A DNA stretch of 64,000 nucleotides, taken from NCBI GenBank assembly GCA_030426085.1, contig JAUHYW010000011.1, positions 1 to 64,000 on the forward strand. The letters run 5' to 3'. Numbering within the stretch: position 1 is the first letter of the stretch; the number at the start of each line of letters is the position of its first letter. This DNA is from a bacterium (GTDB lineage Bacteria > Myxococcota_A > Bradymonadia > UBA7976 > UBA1532). The notes under the pieces are model-generated. The model made no database searches. It saw nothing but the letters and a program-made list of their open reading frames with translations, and was not told where the DNA came from. The position numbers and the translations under genes are program-made. This document shows, in pieces, positions 9,979 to 17,947 of the stretch.

Positions 9979-10886
9979 TACGCCTCGCCCTGCTCGCGCT
10001 CGCGCTCTTCGCCTGCTCCGAGCCGCCCCACGCGGTGCGGGTGATCTTCCCCGAGGCCGCCGGGCTCAAGCCGGGGGACAACGTGATCATCCGCGGGCTC
10101 TCGGTGGGCCAGGTGGCCGACGTGGACCTGCACCCCGAGGGGGTCGTCGCCCGGCTCGAGATCGGGCCCCGGTTCACCGGCCACGTCGACCGTGGGGCCC
10201 GGTTCCACATCGAGACCGAGAAGCTGGTCACCGGCAAGATGGCGGTCGTCATCGCGCCCGGCCAGCCGCCGGGCGACCCGCTGCCGAGCGGGGCCGAGGT
10301 GCGCGGCGAGCCCCCCGCGGCGGGCCCCATCGACCAGGCCAAGGCCGCGCTGACCGAGAGCATCGACCACGCCCGGGCCCAGGCGCAGGGGCTCGGCCGG
10401 GCGATGCTCAACCCCGACCACCGCCCGCCGGTCGCCGCCGGGGGCACCATCGACCTCGACCGCCCCGGCCGCTACCGCCTGCGCCTGCTCGCGGTCCGGG
10501 TCGAGCCGACCACCGCCGACGGCAGCGACTGGGACACCGGCAGCGACCCCGACCTCGTGCTGCAAGGCTGGATCGGCGACCGTCAGATCCTGCTGACCCC
10601 CGCCGCCGAGGACGCGCTGGCCGTTGAGTGGCCCGGAGACGAGGCGCTGAGCGCGCCGTTCGACATGGGCGGCGAGACGCTGCGGGTGAAGGTGCTCGAC
10701 GCCGACGTCAGCTACAACGACCCCATCGGCGTCGTCGAGCTGCGCCCGACCCCGGCCGACGCCCGCAGCCGGCGCCGCTTCCGCCTCGCCGCCGGGCGCG
10801 TCGCCGAGCTGGCGCTGCGCTTGGAAGAGTCCACCCCGCCGGCCGCGCAGCCCCCCGACCCGAAGCCGACCGACGCCGGCCCCTGA
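9975..10886 (+). CDS. MlaD-like MCE-domain lipoprotein with C2-like C-terminus
   Basis: 303 aa from ATG 9975, overlapping the MlaFE stop (ATGA). A short signal ends in the lipobox LFAC, so it is probably a lipoprotein rather than the usual single-pass MlaD. Residues ~20-115 are an MCE domain (VRVIFPEAAGLKPGDNVIIRG, VGQVADV, TGKMAVVI). A helical stretch (~120-155) follows. Residues ~165-290 have the beta-rich pattern of a C2-like domain (RLRLLAVRV, DPDLVLQG, VKVLDADVSYNDPIG). It ends in a Pro-rich tail. MCE proteins form lipid-conducting rings with MlaFE. The C2-like part could contact membranes or calcium; that is inference. Confidence 0.85.
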   Translation: MIRLALLALALFACSEPPHAVRVIFPEAAGLKPGDNVIIRGLSVGQVADVDLHPEGVVARLEIGPRFTGHVDRGARFHIETEKLVTGKMAVVIAPGQPPGDPLPSGAEVRGEPPAAGPIDQAKAALTESIDHARAQAQGLGRAMLNPDHRPPVAAGGTIDLDRPGRYRLRLLAVRVEPTTADGSDWDTGSDPDLVLQGWIGDRQILLTPAAEDALAVEWPGDEALSAPFDMGGETLRVKVLDADVSYNDPIGVVELRPTPADARSRRRFRLAAGRVAELALRLEESTPPAAQPPDPKPTDAGP

Positions 10887-10894
10887 CCCCTGCC

Positions 10895-10924
10895 TTGGAT
10901 TCCCCGCGCGTTTGCGGATAGTGT
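10895..10924 (+). promoter_or_regulatory. Sigma70-like promoter of XRE-ImmA/PIN operon
   Basis: TTGGAT at 10895-10900, an 18-bp spacer and TAGTGT at 10919-10924 lie 22 nt before the first ATG. A GGGAG ribosome site lies in the short leader. An XRE regulator would be expected to act here, but no obvious palindrome is seen. Confidence 0.4.
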
Positions 10925-10946
10925 CTTCCACCGTGTCGGGAGCCGG

Positions 10947-12047
10947 ATGATGAACTTCGACTCGATCCGCAAGCGCCGAACCGACTTCGGTTTCGGCCTC
11001 GACGATATCGCTCGCACGACCGGCCTGACACCCTCCCGTATCGAAGACATCGAAGCCGGGTGCGAGCCCATCTACCTCGACGAGCTCACCCGAGTCGCGC
11101 AGGCGCTCGCGTTCGACGCCGCCGCGTGGATGAAGGGCGAGGATCTCGGCCACCCCGGGCGAGCGGTCGCGCGCTTTCGCTCGGAAGCGGGTGGTGCGCT
11201 CGGGCCAGTCGATCTTCGCCTCATGGCGCGCGCAGCTCAACTCGCTCGGATTGGCGAGTCGCTCCGGCTCATGCTGGGCGATCCGCCATCGGCGATATCG
11301 ACGCGGCGCCATGTCAAGCCGATCGCCCGCGGGCGAATCAAGCCCCACGAGCAGGGCTATCGCCTCGGCGCGTCGGCTCGCATCGCGCTCGCACCCGAGC
11401 CGGGGCCGCTGCGCTCGGTCCAGGGTCTCCTGGAGGCGACGGGCGTGCACGTCGCCCTCGTCGACTTCGAGGCCCCCGCGATCGATGCGGTGAGCTTGTA
11501 TGAGCCGGATGCCGTCCCCACGATCCTGCTCAACCGGCGCAAGGCCCGTATTCGGCAAGCGATCCCCCGGCGGGCTGCAATGGCGCACGAACTCTGCCAC
11601 CTGCTGCACGACGCGCGCGGCGCGCGGGATCTGGTCACGCTCATCTCGTGGAGGGACTCTCGCGAACCCGAAGAGCAGCGCGCCAATGGCTTTGCTCCGG
11701 CCTTCGTCGCACCACCGCAGTGGCTCGGTGAGATGGCGGGTGAGCCAGAAGAGCGCGTGCGCGTGGTCGGCGAGCGATGGGGGCTGTCGGCCGAGGGCGC
11801 GGTCTGGCATTGCAAGAACTGCAAGCTGATCGAGGCCGATGTCGCCGAGTACTTGAGCCGCAACCTCCCCAAGGTGGCTCGGGATCGGTCGCTCGAACCC
11901 CGGATCGAGCGGTTGGTGCTCGACGCAGCATCCCCGGCCGAGCCGTCTCCGCTGTGTCGGGGGCTCCTCTCCGACCTGGTCGTCCGCGCATACGCCGCGG
12001 ATCACATCTCGATCGGGCGGGCCCGGGAGTTGCTCGCCTGGCGCTGA
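10947..12047 (+). CDS. XRE-family regulator fused to ImmA/IrrE metallopeptidase
   Basis: 366 aa from ATG 10947 (a second ATG follows at once). Residues ~5-55 are an XRE helix-turn-helix (LDDIARTTGLTPSRIEDIE). Residues ~150-260 are an ImmA/IrrE (COG2856) zinc peptidase with AHELCHLLH, where H214, E215 and H218 match HExxH. The C-terminal part has a CKNC pair (zinc-knuckle-like). Proteins of this build cleave repressors or act as antitoxins beside a toxin gene. It is coupled to a PIN-domain gene through the CTGA junction. Codon choice is less G/C-biased than in the mla operon before it and the flavoprotein after it, which suggests transfer. Confidence 0.85.
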   Translation: MMNFDSIRKRRTDFGFGLDDIARTTGLTPSRIEDIEAGCEPIYLDELTRVAQALAFDAAAWMKGEDLGHPGRAVARFRSEAGGALGPVDLRLMARAAQLARIGESLRLMLGDPPSAISTRRHVKPIARGRIKPHEQGYRLGASARIALAPEPGPLRSVQGLLEATGVHVALVDFEAPAIDAVSLYEPDAVPTILLNRRKARIRQAIPRRAAMAHELCHLLHDARGARDLVTLISWRDSREPEEQRANGFAPAFVAPPQWLGEMAGEPEERVRVVGERWGLSAEGAVWHCKNCKLIEADVAEYLSRNLPKVARDRSLEPRIERLVLDAASPAEPSPLCRGLLSDLVVRAYAADHISIGRARELLAWR

Positions 12048-12592
12048 CACACCCTCGCTGGTTCATCGACGCTGGGCCTCTGACGCCGCTGGCGAGCGTC
12101 GTCGGCGCAGATGCGGCGTGGCCCGGCGCCACCCTCCATGTCTCCGCCGAGGTCCACCGGGAAGCCAGCCGCTCGAGGGGGAGCGGCGAGACCCCCAGGC
12201 AGGCGTTCCTGAAGCGGGCGACGGGCGGCGTGCCCTGGGTGTGCACCCACCGGGTCTCGCTGACCTCGCCGGCCGCGCGCTATTGGGCCGAGCGCATGCA
12301 ACCCATGATGGGCAAGAAGTTCGACGCGGGCGAGGCCGAGACCATCGCGTTGTGCGCTCAGGACGCGGACGCGATCTTCGTGACCGAGGACATCGTCGCG
12401 GCCTTCGTCGCTCTCTCGGAGCTGGGGCCCGGCCGAGTGGTCCTGCCGTACGATCTGTGGCGATGGCTGCGAGGGCAGGGGTTGGTCGACGCTTCCCAGT
12501 ACGATGCGTTGTGCACGATGACAGCCCGCGGCAACCTCAAACAGAGGTTGCCCGGGATCCCGTCACGGGTCCTCACTCCACCTGAGTCCTGA
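12044..12592 (+). CDS. PIN-domain nuclease, probable toxin partner of ImmA protein
   Basis: About 182 aa. No ATG or GTG is available near the conserved N-terminus. The best start is CTG 12044, which overlaps the upstream stop as CTGA, so initiation depends on coupling. PIN features: RWFIDAGPL (D9), AEVHREA (E36), KFDAGEAETIALC (D94, E97) and IFVTEDIV (E115, D116), giving the acidic metal-binding set of VapC-like RNases. The pairing of an XRE-ImmA protein with a PIN/DUF4411-like protein is a known toxin-antitoxin arrangement. It converges on the flavoprotein gene ending at 12594, 1 bp away. The rare start codon should be checked. Confidence 0.75.
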   Translation: MTHPRWFIDAGPLTPLASVVGADAAWPGATLHVSAEVHREASRSRGSGETPRQAFLKRATGGVPWVCTHRVSLTSPAARYWAERMQPMMGKKFDAGEAETIALCAQDADAIFVTEDIVAAFVALSELGPGRVVLPYDLWRWLRGQGLVDASQYDALCTMTARGNLKQRLPGIPSRVLTPPES

Positions 12593-12593
12593 C

Positions 12594-14939
12594 TCAGCCC
12601 TTCGGCGGCAGCGACGGCTTCTGCGGCGCGCGGCCGGCCGGGGGCAGGCCCTGGCCCCGGGGGGTCCACTCGAAGCGGGGGGTGAAGTGGTGCTCGTCGC
12701 CCATCTCGTACTGGACCGGCCACGGGGCGTCGTGGCGCTGCTCGTAGGCCGCGTGGCGGGTCCAGTAGGGGTCGAAGAGGTGGGCCCTGGCCAGGGCGCA
12801 GAGGTCGGCCCGGCCGGCGGCGAGCACGCTGTTGACGTCGGCGTAGCTGCTGATGCCGCCCACCGCCATCGTCGGGATGGCGGCCTCCAGGCGGATGCGC
12901 TCGGCGTAGGGGGTCTGGTACAGCCGGCCGTACTCGGGGCGGATGTCGGGGGCGATGCCGCCGGTCGAGCAGTCCATCAGGTCGACCCCCCGCTTCGCCG
13001 CCGCCCGGCTGAAGGCCACCGCGTCGTCGCCGGTGATCCCGGCCTCGGTCCAGTCGGTCGCCGAGAGCCGGACCGCCAGCGGCTTGTGATCGGGCCAGAC
13101 CGCCCGCACCGCCTCGATGACCGCCAGCGGGTAGCGCATCCGGTTCTCGAGCGGGCCGCCGTATGCGTCGGTCCGCCGGTTGGCGATGGGTGAGAGGAAG
13201 CTGTGCAGCAGGTAGCCGTGGGCGACGTGCAGCTCGACGAGGTCGAAGCCGGCGGCCTCGGCCCGGCGGGCGGCGTCGACGAAGGCCTGCTTCACCCGAT
13301 CCATGTCGCCGGCGTCCATCGCCTTGGGCGCCGGCCAGCCGGGGCCGAAGGGCACCGCCGAGGGGCCCAGCGTCTGCCACGCGTCGTCCCCGGTCAGCGC
13401 GGTGTCGCCCTCCCACGGGCGGCTGGCCGAGCCCTTGCGGCCGGCGTGGGCGAGCTGGATCCCGATCTTGGCCCCGCTGTGGCGGTGCACGTAGTCCACG
13501 ACCCGGGTCCAGGCCGCCTGGTGCGCATCGGTGTACAGCCCGGCGCAGCCGTGGGTGATGCGGCCCTCGGGGGTGACGTCGGTCATCTCGGTCATCACCA
13601 GCCCCGCCCCGCCGACCGCCCGGCTGCCGAGGTGCACCAGGTGCCAGTCGTCGATCAGGCCGTCGGTGGCGCAGTACTGGCACATCGGCGAGACCACGAT
13701 CCGGTTGCGCAGGGTCAGGCCCCGCAGCCGGAGCGGGGTGAACATCGGCGGCGGCGGCTCGGCGTCGGGCGCCGTCTCGACCCCGGCCTGCGCGGCGAAC
13801 CAGCGGTCGGTGGCCTCGGTGAAGGCCGGGTCGCGGGCCCCGAGGTTGGCGTGGGTGATGCGCAGGCTGCGGGTCAGCAGGCTGAAGGCGAACTGCCGGG
13901 GGTGCAGGTCCATGTAGCGCTCGGTGTCCTCGAACCACTTGAGGCTCACCGCCGCCGCCCGCTGGGTGCTGGCCACGTCCGGGCGCCGCTCGGCCTCGTA
14001 GCGGGCCAGCGCGCCGTCCCGGTCGAGGCCCTGCTTCTCGGCGGCGTCGAGCGCGTCGCGCAGGGCGATGGCGTCCTCCATGGCCAGCTTGGTGCCCGAT
14101 CCGATCGAGAAGTGGGCGGTGTGGGCCGCGTCCCCGAGCAGCACGTAGCGCCCGTGGCGCCAGCGGCGGTTCTTCACCGTCGGGAACCGCCGCCAGATCG
14201 AGTAGTTGGTCAGCAGCGGGTGGCCCTCCAGCCGCTCGGCGAACAGCCCCTCGCAGAACGTCGCCGTCTCGGCCTCGCGCGCCGCGTCGAGCCCGGCCGC
14301 GCGCCACGTCGCCTCGGTGGCCTCGACGATGAAGGTCGAGAGGCCGTCCTCGAAGTTGTAGGCGTGCAGCCGCCACAGGCCGTGGCCGTCGCGCACGAAG
14401 TCGAAGGTGAACGCCGGGAACCGCCGGGTGGTGCCGAGCCAGGTGAAGCGGGTCCGGCCCAGCTCGATGGTGGGGCCGAAGTGCTCGGCGAAGCGGCCCC
14501 GCACGCCGCTGTTGAGCCCGTCGGCGGCGATGACCAGATCGGCGTCGAGCGCCTCGGGGTCGTCGATGGCCGACTCGAAGTGCACCGCCACCCCCAGCTC
14601 GGCGCAGCGGGCGTGCAGGATGGCCAGCAGCCGCCGCCGGCTCAGCCCGGCGAAGCCGTGGCCGGTGGAGCGCAGGCAGGTGCCTTTGTAGTGCACGTCG
14701 ATGTCGTCCCAGTGGGCGAAGTCGGCGGCGATGGCCCGGTAGGTGGCTGGATCGGCGGCGGCGATGTTGCCCAGCGTCGCGTCGGAGAAGACGACCCCGA
14801 AGCCGAAGGTGTCGTCGGCCCGGTTGCGCTCGTGGACGACGACCTCCCGGCGGGGATCGGCCTGCTTGAGCAGGATGGCGGCGTACAGGCCGCCGGGGCC
14901 GCCGCCGACGCAGGCGATGCGGGTGATCGAGCGGGTCAT
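12594..14939 (-). CDS. Two-domain flavoprotein: 2-aminobenzoyl-CoA / salicylyl-CoA monooxygenase-oxidoreductase
   Basis: 781 aa from ATG 14939 after CAGGAGG. Residues 1-~385 are a salicylate-hydroxylase-like FAD monooxygenase (GGGPGG at 12-17, the LLGDAAHTAHFSIGSG FAD motif). Residues ~400-765 are an old-yellow-enzyme FMN TIM barrel (VVSPMCQYCATDG, ELHVAHGYLLHSFLSP, NRRTDAYGG). This exact fusion is known from 2-aminobenzoyl-CoA monooxygenase/reductase and the annotated bifunctional salicylyl-CoA 5-hydroxylases. Length is normal for that family. The enzyme hydroxylates an aromatic CoA thioester and may then reduce the ring, with NAD(P)H and O2. No CoA ligase or ring-cleavage gene is adjacent, so substrate and pathway are open. 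Confidence 0.9.
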   Translation of the reverse strand: MTRSITRIACVGGGPGGLYAAILLKQADPRREVVVHERNRADDTFGFGVVFSDATLGNIAAADPATYRAIAADFAHWDDIDVHYKGTCLRSTGHGFAGLSRRRLLAILHARCAELGVAVHFESAIDDPEALDADLVIAADGLNSGVRGRFAEHFGPTIELGRTRFTWLGTTRRFPAFTFDFVRDGHGLWRLHAYNFEDGLSTFIVEATEATWRAAGLDAAREAETATFCEGLFAERLEGHPLLTNYSIWRRFPTVKNRRWRHGRYVLLGDAAHTAHFSIGSGTKLAMEDAIALRDALDAAEKQGLDRDGALARYEAERRPDVASTQRAAAVSLKWFEDTERYMDLHPRQFAFSLLTRSLRITHANLGARDPAFTEATDRWFAAQAGVETAPDAEPPPPMFTPLRLRGLTLRNRIVVSPMCQYCATDGLIDDWHLVHLGSRAVGGAGLVMTEMTDVTPEGRITHGCAGLYTDAHQAAWTRVVDYVHRHSGAKIGIQLAHAGRKGSASRPWEGDTALTGDDAWQTLGPSAVPFGPGWPAPKAMDAGDMDRVKQAFVDAARRAEAAGFDLVELHVAHGYLLHSFLSPIANRRTDAYGGPLENRMRYPLAVIEAVRAVWPDHKPLAVRLSATDWTEAGITGDDAVAFSRAAAKRGVDLMDCSTGGIAPDIRPEYGRLYQTPYAERIRLEAAIPTMAVGGISSYADVNSVLAAGRADLCALARAHLFDPYWTRHAAYEQRHDAPWPVQYEMGDEHHFTPRFEWTPRGQGLPPAGRAPQKPSLPPKG

Positions 14940-15019
14940 CGGGCGCCTCCTGGCTGATGCCGGGGGACGATGACACCGCTGGGGGGCGGGTTCAACCGGA
15001 CCGAGGGGCTTCGAAACGA

Positions 15020-15049
15020 CGACGCGCGCGGCACGGGCCGCGCGCGTCG
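15020..15049 (-). terminator. Hairpin terminator of 15066 gene
   Basis: A perfect 13-bp stem (CGACGCGCGCGGC and its complement) with loop ACGG lies 17 bp past the minus-strand gene. On the minus strand it is followed by GTCGTTTCGAA, a short T run. A similar tail follows the terminator at 44935-44972. Confidence 0.55.
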
Positions 15050-15065
15050 AGCGGGCGGGGCGTGC

Positions 15066-16157
15066 TCAGCCCTCGGCGCCCTCGTCCCCTTCGCCGCGGG
15101 CCGGGCGCTCGCCGCGGGCCGGGCGCTCGCCGTCCTCGCCCTCACCGGCCTCGGGGCGCTCACCCTCGGGGCGCTCGCCGCGCTCGGGGCGCTCACCCTC
15201 GGGGCGCTCGCCGTCCTCGGCCTCGGGGCGCTGGGGGCGCTCGCCGTCCTCGGCCTCGGGGCGCTGGGGGCGCTCGCCGTCCTCGGCCCCGGGGCGCTGG
15301 GGGCGCTCGCCGTCCTCGGCCTCGGGGCGCTGGGGGCGCTCGCCGTCCTCGGCCTCGCCCCGCTCCGGGGCGTCGGGGCAGGCGCTGTGGCAGGCGTGGG
15401 CCGCTTCCAGGCCGGCGTCGAGGCACTCGTCCTCGCTGCCCCCGGCGTCGACGCAGTCGAGGAAGGTCATCCGACCCTCGGGGCGGCACTCCGCGTGGCA
15501 CGCCCGGATCCGGGCCCGGACCTCACCGGCGCACTCGCGCAGATCCTCGGCGCCGAGCTCTTCGCACACCGGCGGCATCTCCCGCTCGGGGCGCTCGCCC
15601 TCCTCGCGGTCGCCGCGCTCGGGCCGCTCGCCTTCGGGGCACTCGCGGTCGCCGCGCTCGGGGCGCTCGCCCTCTTCCCGGTCACCGCGCTCGGGGCGCT
15701 CGCCCTCTTCCCGATCACCGCGCTCGGGGCGCTCGCCCTCTTCCCGGTCACCGCGCTCGGGGCGCTCGCCCTCTTCCCGGTCACCGCGCTCGGGGCGCTC
15801 ACCCTCCTCGCGGTCGCCGCGCTCGGGGCGCTCGCCCTCTTCCCGGTCGCCGCGCTCGGGGCGCTCGCCCTCCTCGCGGTCGCCGCGCTCGGGGCGCTCG
15901 CCCTCCTCGCGGTCGCCGCGCTCGGGGCGCTCGCCCTCCTCGCGGTCGCCGCGCTCGGGCCGCTCACCCTCCTCGGCAGCTTCGTCCTCGTCGCCCTCGA
16001 AGCCCCGGCTCCGCATGGCGACCTCTTCGTTGGCCGCCTCGAGCTCGACCACCGAGTTCTCGAAGTCGTCGTTGCCGGTGTCCTCCACCGGGCCGCAGGC
16101 GGCGGTGGCGATGCAGGCGGTCAGGAAGGCGGCGGCGCGCAGGGTGCGGACGATCAT
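15066..16157 (-). CDS. Lipoprotein with Glu/Arg-rich 11-residue repeats flanking a CX3C Cys domain
   Basis: 363 aa from ATG 16157 (upstream GAGAG); a further upstream ATG has no ribosome site. The signal ends in the lipobox TAAC. About ten copies of REEGERPERGD (11 aa) follow, then a ~75-residue helical Cys domain with CHAEC and CHSAC twin CX3C motifs and eight Cys in all. A second array of EAEDGERPQRP-type units leads to the C-terminus. The twin CX3C pattern suggests a disulphide-locked helical hairpin or metal site. The repeats are highly charged and disordered, as in wall-spanning linkers. It is divergent from the PqqD/YkgJ gene. No known family; function unknown. Confidence 0.75.
   Translation of the reverse strand: MIVRTLRAAAFLTACIATAACGPVEDTGNDDFENSVVELEAANEEVAMRSRGFEGDEDEAAEEGERPERGDREEGERPERGDREEGERPERGDREEGERPERGDREEGERPERGDREEGERPERGDREEGERPERGDREEGERPERGDREEGERPERGDREEGERPERGDRECPEGERPERGDREEGERPEREMPPVCEELGAEDLRECAGEVRARIRACHAECRPEGRMTFLDCVDAGGSEDECLDAGLEAAHACHSACPDAPERGEAEDGERPQRPEAEDGERPQRPGAEDGERPQRPEAEDGERPQRPEAEDGERPEGERPERGERPEGERPEAGEGEDGERPARGERPARGEGDEGAEG
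15194..15970 (-). repeat. Two coding arrays of 33-bp tandem repeats
   Basis: About 15194-15363 holds EAEDGERPQRP-type units, and 15600-15970 holds about ten REEGERPERGD-type units, each 33 bp. Units are near identical in DNA (CGCTCGGGGCGCTCGCC core), so slippage or unequal exchange can change copy number without changing frame. Confidence 0.8.
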
Positions 16158-16368
16158 GGCTCTCTCCGGGTGCTGTGTGGTGGTTCCCCTCGGACGCTCA
16201 CTTGGGTTTGCAGAGCCCGTGCCAGACCCGAAAGGGGCTGATTTCACGCCGTTTTCACCGCGCCGGGCCGGCCGGTGTCGGCTTCGGGCGACATCCGGCG
16301 GTGATCGGCCGCCAAGCGCGCTTGACGGTGTCGGTCGCGGTTGGCGTCAGCCGCGGGCGACGCTCCTG

Positions 16369-16374
16369 TATGAT
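16369..16374 (+). promoter_or_regulatory. -10 element directly before 16381 start
   Basis: TATGAT at 16369-16374 is one base from the consensus -10 and ends 6 nt before ATG 16381. No good -35 is seen at 16-18 bp (TTGGCG is 22 bp away). There is no ribosome site, so a leaderless transcript is likely. Confidence 0.4.
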
Positions 16375-16380
16375 GCGCCG

Positions 16381-17892
16381 ATGGTGCCGCTGCCCCCGAT
16401 CCGCGACGACCTCGAGACCCGCCCGGCCGATGACGGCACCCTGGTGATCGAAGACCCGATCACCGGGCACCGGACCCACCTCGGGCCCCAGAGCGCGGCG
16501 GTCTGGCGGGCGCGGGCGGCGGGGGCCGACTCGCCGCTGGCGCTGTGCGCGGCGGCCTCCGAGCTGGCGCCCGGCGTCGTGCGCGAGCGGCTGATGCAGA
16601 TCCGGGACGCGCTGCTGCTCGACGACGCCCGCTTCCGGGCTCAGCGGGGGCTGTTCGGCCGCGCCGAGGCGCCGATGGTCGACCGGATCCTGCTCGACCC
16701 CGATCTGCGCCACCGCTGCGTGCGCTGTGGCTCGTCGTGCCTGGGGGTCGACATCGGCCCGATCAGCGACCGCACGCTGGACGCGGTGCGCGACCACCGG
16801 CTGTGGGCTGGCACCCCCGACGCCGAGTCGGCCGCCGAGACGGTGCAGCGGCGGATCACCGAGCAGGGGCCGGTGCGGGTCTTCACCCACGTCGACGGGG
16901 CCTGCGTCATGCTGCGGGGCGGCGACCGATGCGCGGTGCACGCCGCCGCCGGTGAGGCGGCCAAGCCCGCCGGGTGCCGCCAGTTCCCCTACACCTTCAC
17001 CGCCACCCCCGCCGGGGTCGCGGTCGGCCTCCAGTTCGAATGTCGCAGCCTCATCGAGAGCGCTGCGGCCGGGCGGGCCGAGCCGGTGTCCGAGCGGGCC
17101 GCGGCGCTGCGCCGGATCGTGGCCGACGGGGCGGCGGTCTCCCGGCTGCCCGATCCGGTGACGGTGGGCCCCGGGCTGTTCGTGCCCGCCGCCCGCTACC
17201 TGAAGTGGTGGGCGGCGGTGGCCCGGGTCGAGCGGCTGGCCGAGGCGGTGCCCTCGGCGATCGCGCTGGTCGAGGCCCGGGCCGCCGAGCTGGGGCCCGA
17301 GCCGGCGTGGCTCGAGCCGGGGGCGTGGCCCGGGCCGCCCTCGCCCCCGCCCGACATCGCCGCCCTGCGCGACGCGCTGCCGTCCCAGATCATGGGCGCC
17401 TGCGCCTGGCTCACCCGGGACGCCGCCGGCCGGCGCGATCTGGTCGAGCAGGAGCAGGCCGAGCTGGTGCGCAAGGCGCTGCTGGTGCAGACCGGCGCGG
17501 TGCGGCTGCCGCCGACGGTCTTCACCCCGACCGGGGGGGCCGACCCGTGGCGGGTCGCGCTGCGGGGCGCGCTGGCCGACCACCGGGTCGTGCTGGGCAT
17601 CGACCTCTTGCAGGGGCTCGGCCGGTTGCAGGTCTGGCTGGCGCTGGGGCGGGCGGTGGCCCGGCTGCGGGCGGCGCAGGTGTCCCGCCGGCCGGTGCGG
17701 GCCCAGGACGCGATCGACGGCCTGCTCGTCGCCCACCGGATCCTGCGGACCGGGGTCGTCGACCAGACCCTGCGGGCGTGCCACGCGGCGGTGCGGGCGG
17801 CGCTGCCCGGCCTGCCCCCGGGGCCCGGGCCGCATTGGCTGGGGGTGCCCGCGCCGGGCTTGTCGGCCGGGGGCCGAGTCGGGGTATCCTGA
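16381..17892 (+). CDS. PqqD-like domain fused to YkgJ-type Cys-cluster protein
   Basis: 503 aa from ATG 16381. Residues ~10-80 (LVIEDPITGHRTHLGPQSAAVWRA... abridged) resemble a PqqD/RRE-like winged helix, the peptide-binding module of RiPP enzymes. Residues ~108-205 carry the YkgJ/FliB-like cluster: CVRCGSSC (C113, C116, C120), C175, C184 and GCRQFPY (C199), expected to bind an Fe-S cluster or zinc. The remaining ~290 residues are helical and unrecognised. YkgJ relatives include flagellin lysine N-methylase FliB, so a modification role is possible. No precursor peptide or radical-SAM gene is adjacent. The PqqD-like call is tentative. Confidence 0.65.
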   Translation: MVPLPPIRDDLETRPADDGTLVIEDPITGHRTHLGPQSAAVWRARAAGADSPLALCAAASELAPGVVRERLMQIRDALLLDDARFRAQRGLFGRAEAPMVDRILLDPDLRHRCVRCGSSCLGVDIGPISDRTLDAVRDHRLWAGTPDAESAAETVQRRITEQGPVRVFTHVDGACVMLRGGDRCAVHAAAGEAAKPAGCRQFPYTFTATPAGVAVGLQFECRSLIESAAAGRAEPVSERAAALRRIVADGAAVSRLPDPVTVGPGLFVPAARYLKWWAAVARVERLAEAVPSAIALVEARAAELGPEPAWLEPGAWPGPPSPPPDIAALRDALPSQIMGACAWLTRDAAGRRDLVEQEQAELVRKALLVQTGAVRLPPTVFTPTGGADPWRVALRGALADHRVVLGIDLLQGLGRLQVWLALGRAVARLRAAQVSRRPVRAQDAIDGLLVAHRILRTGVVDQTLRACHAAVRAALPGLPPGPGPHWLGVPAPGLSAGGRVGVS

Positions 17893-17947
17893 CGGCGAAC
17901 CCCCGACCGCGCGCCGACACCGGCAGCCGCCCGATATGGAGCCCCGT

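Noticed and set aside
13203-14957. Long plus-strand frame opposite the flavoprotein gene
   Set aside because: Fully antisense to a gene with clear FAD and FMN motifs; no ribosome site or domain.
15194-15970. 33-bp repeat arrays as a CRISPR
   Set aside because: No unique spacers; the units are in-frame coding repeats of a lipoprotein.
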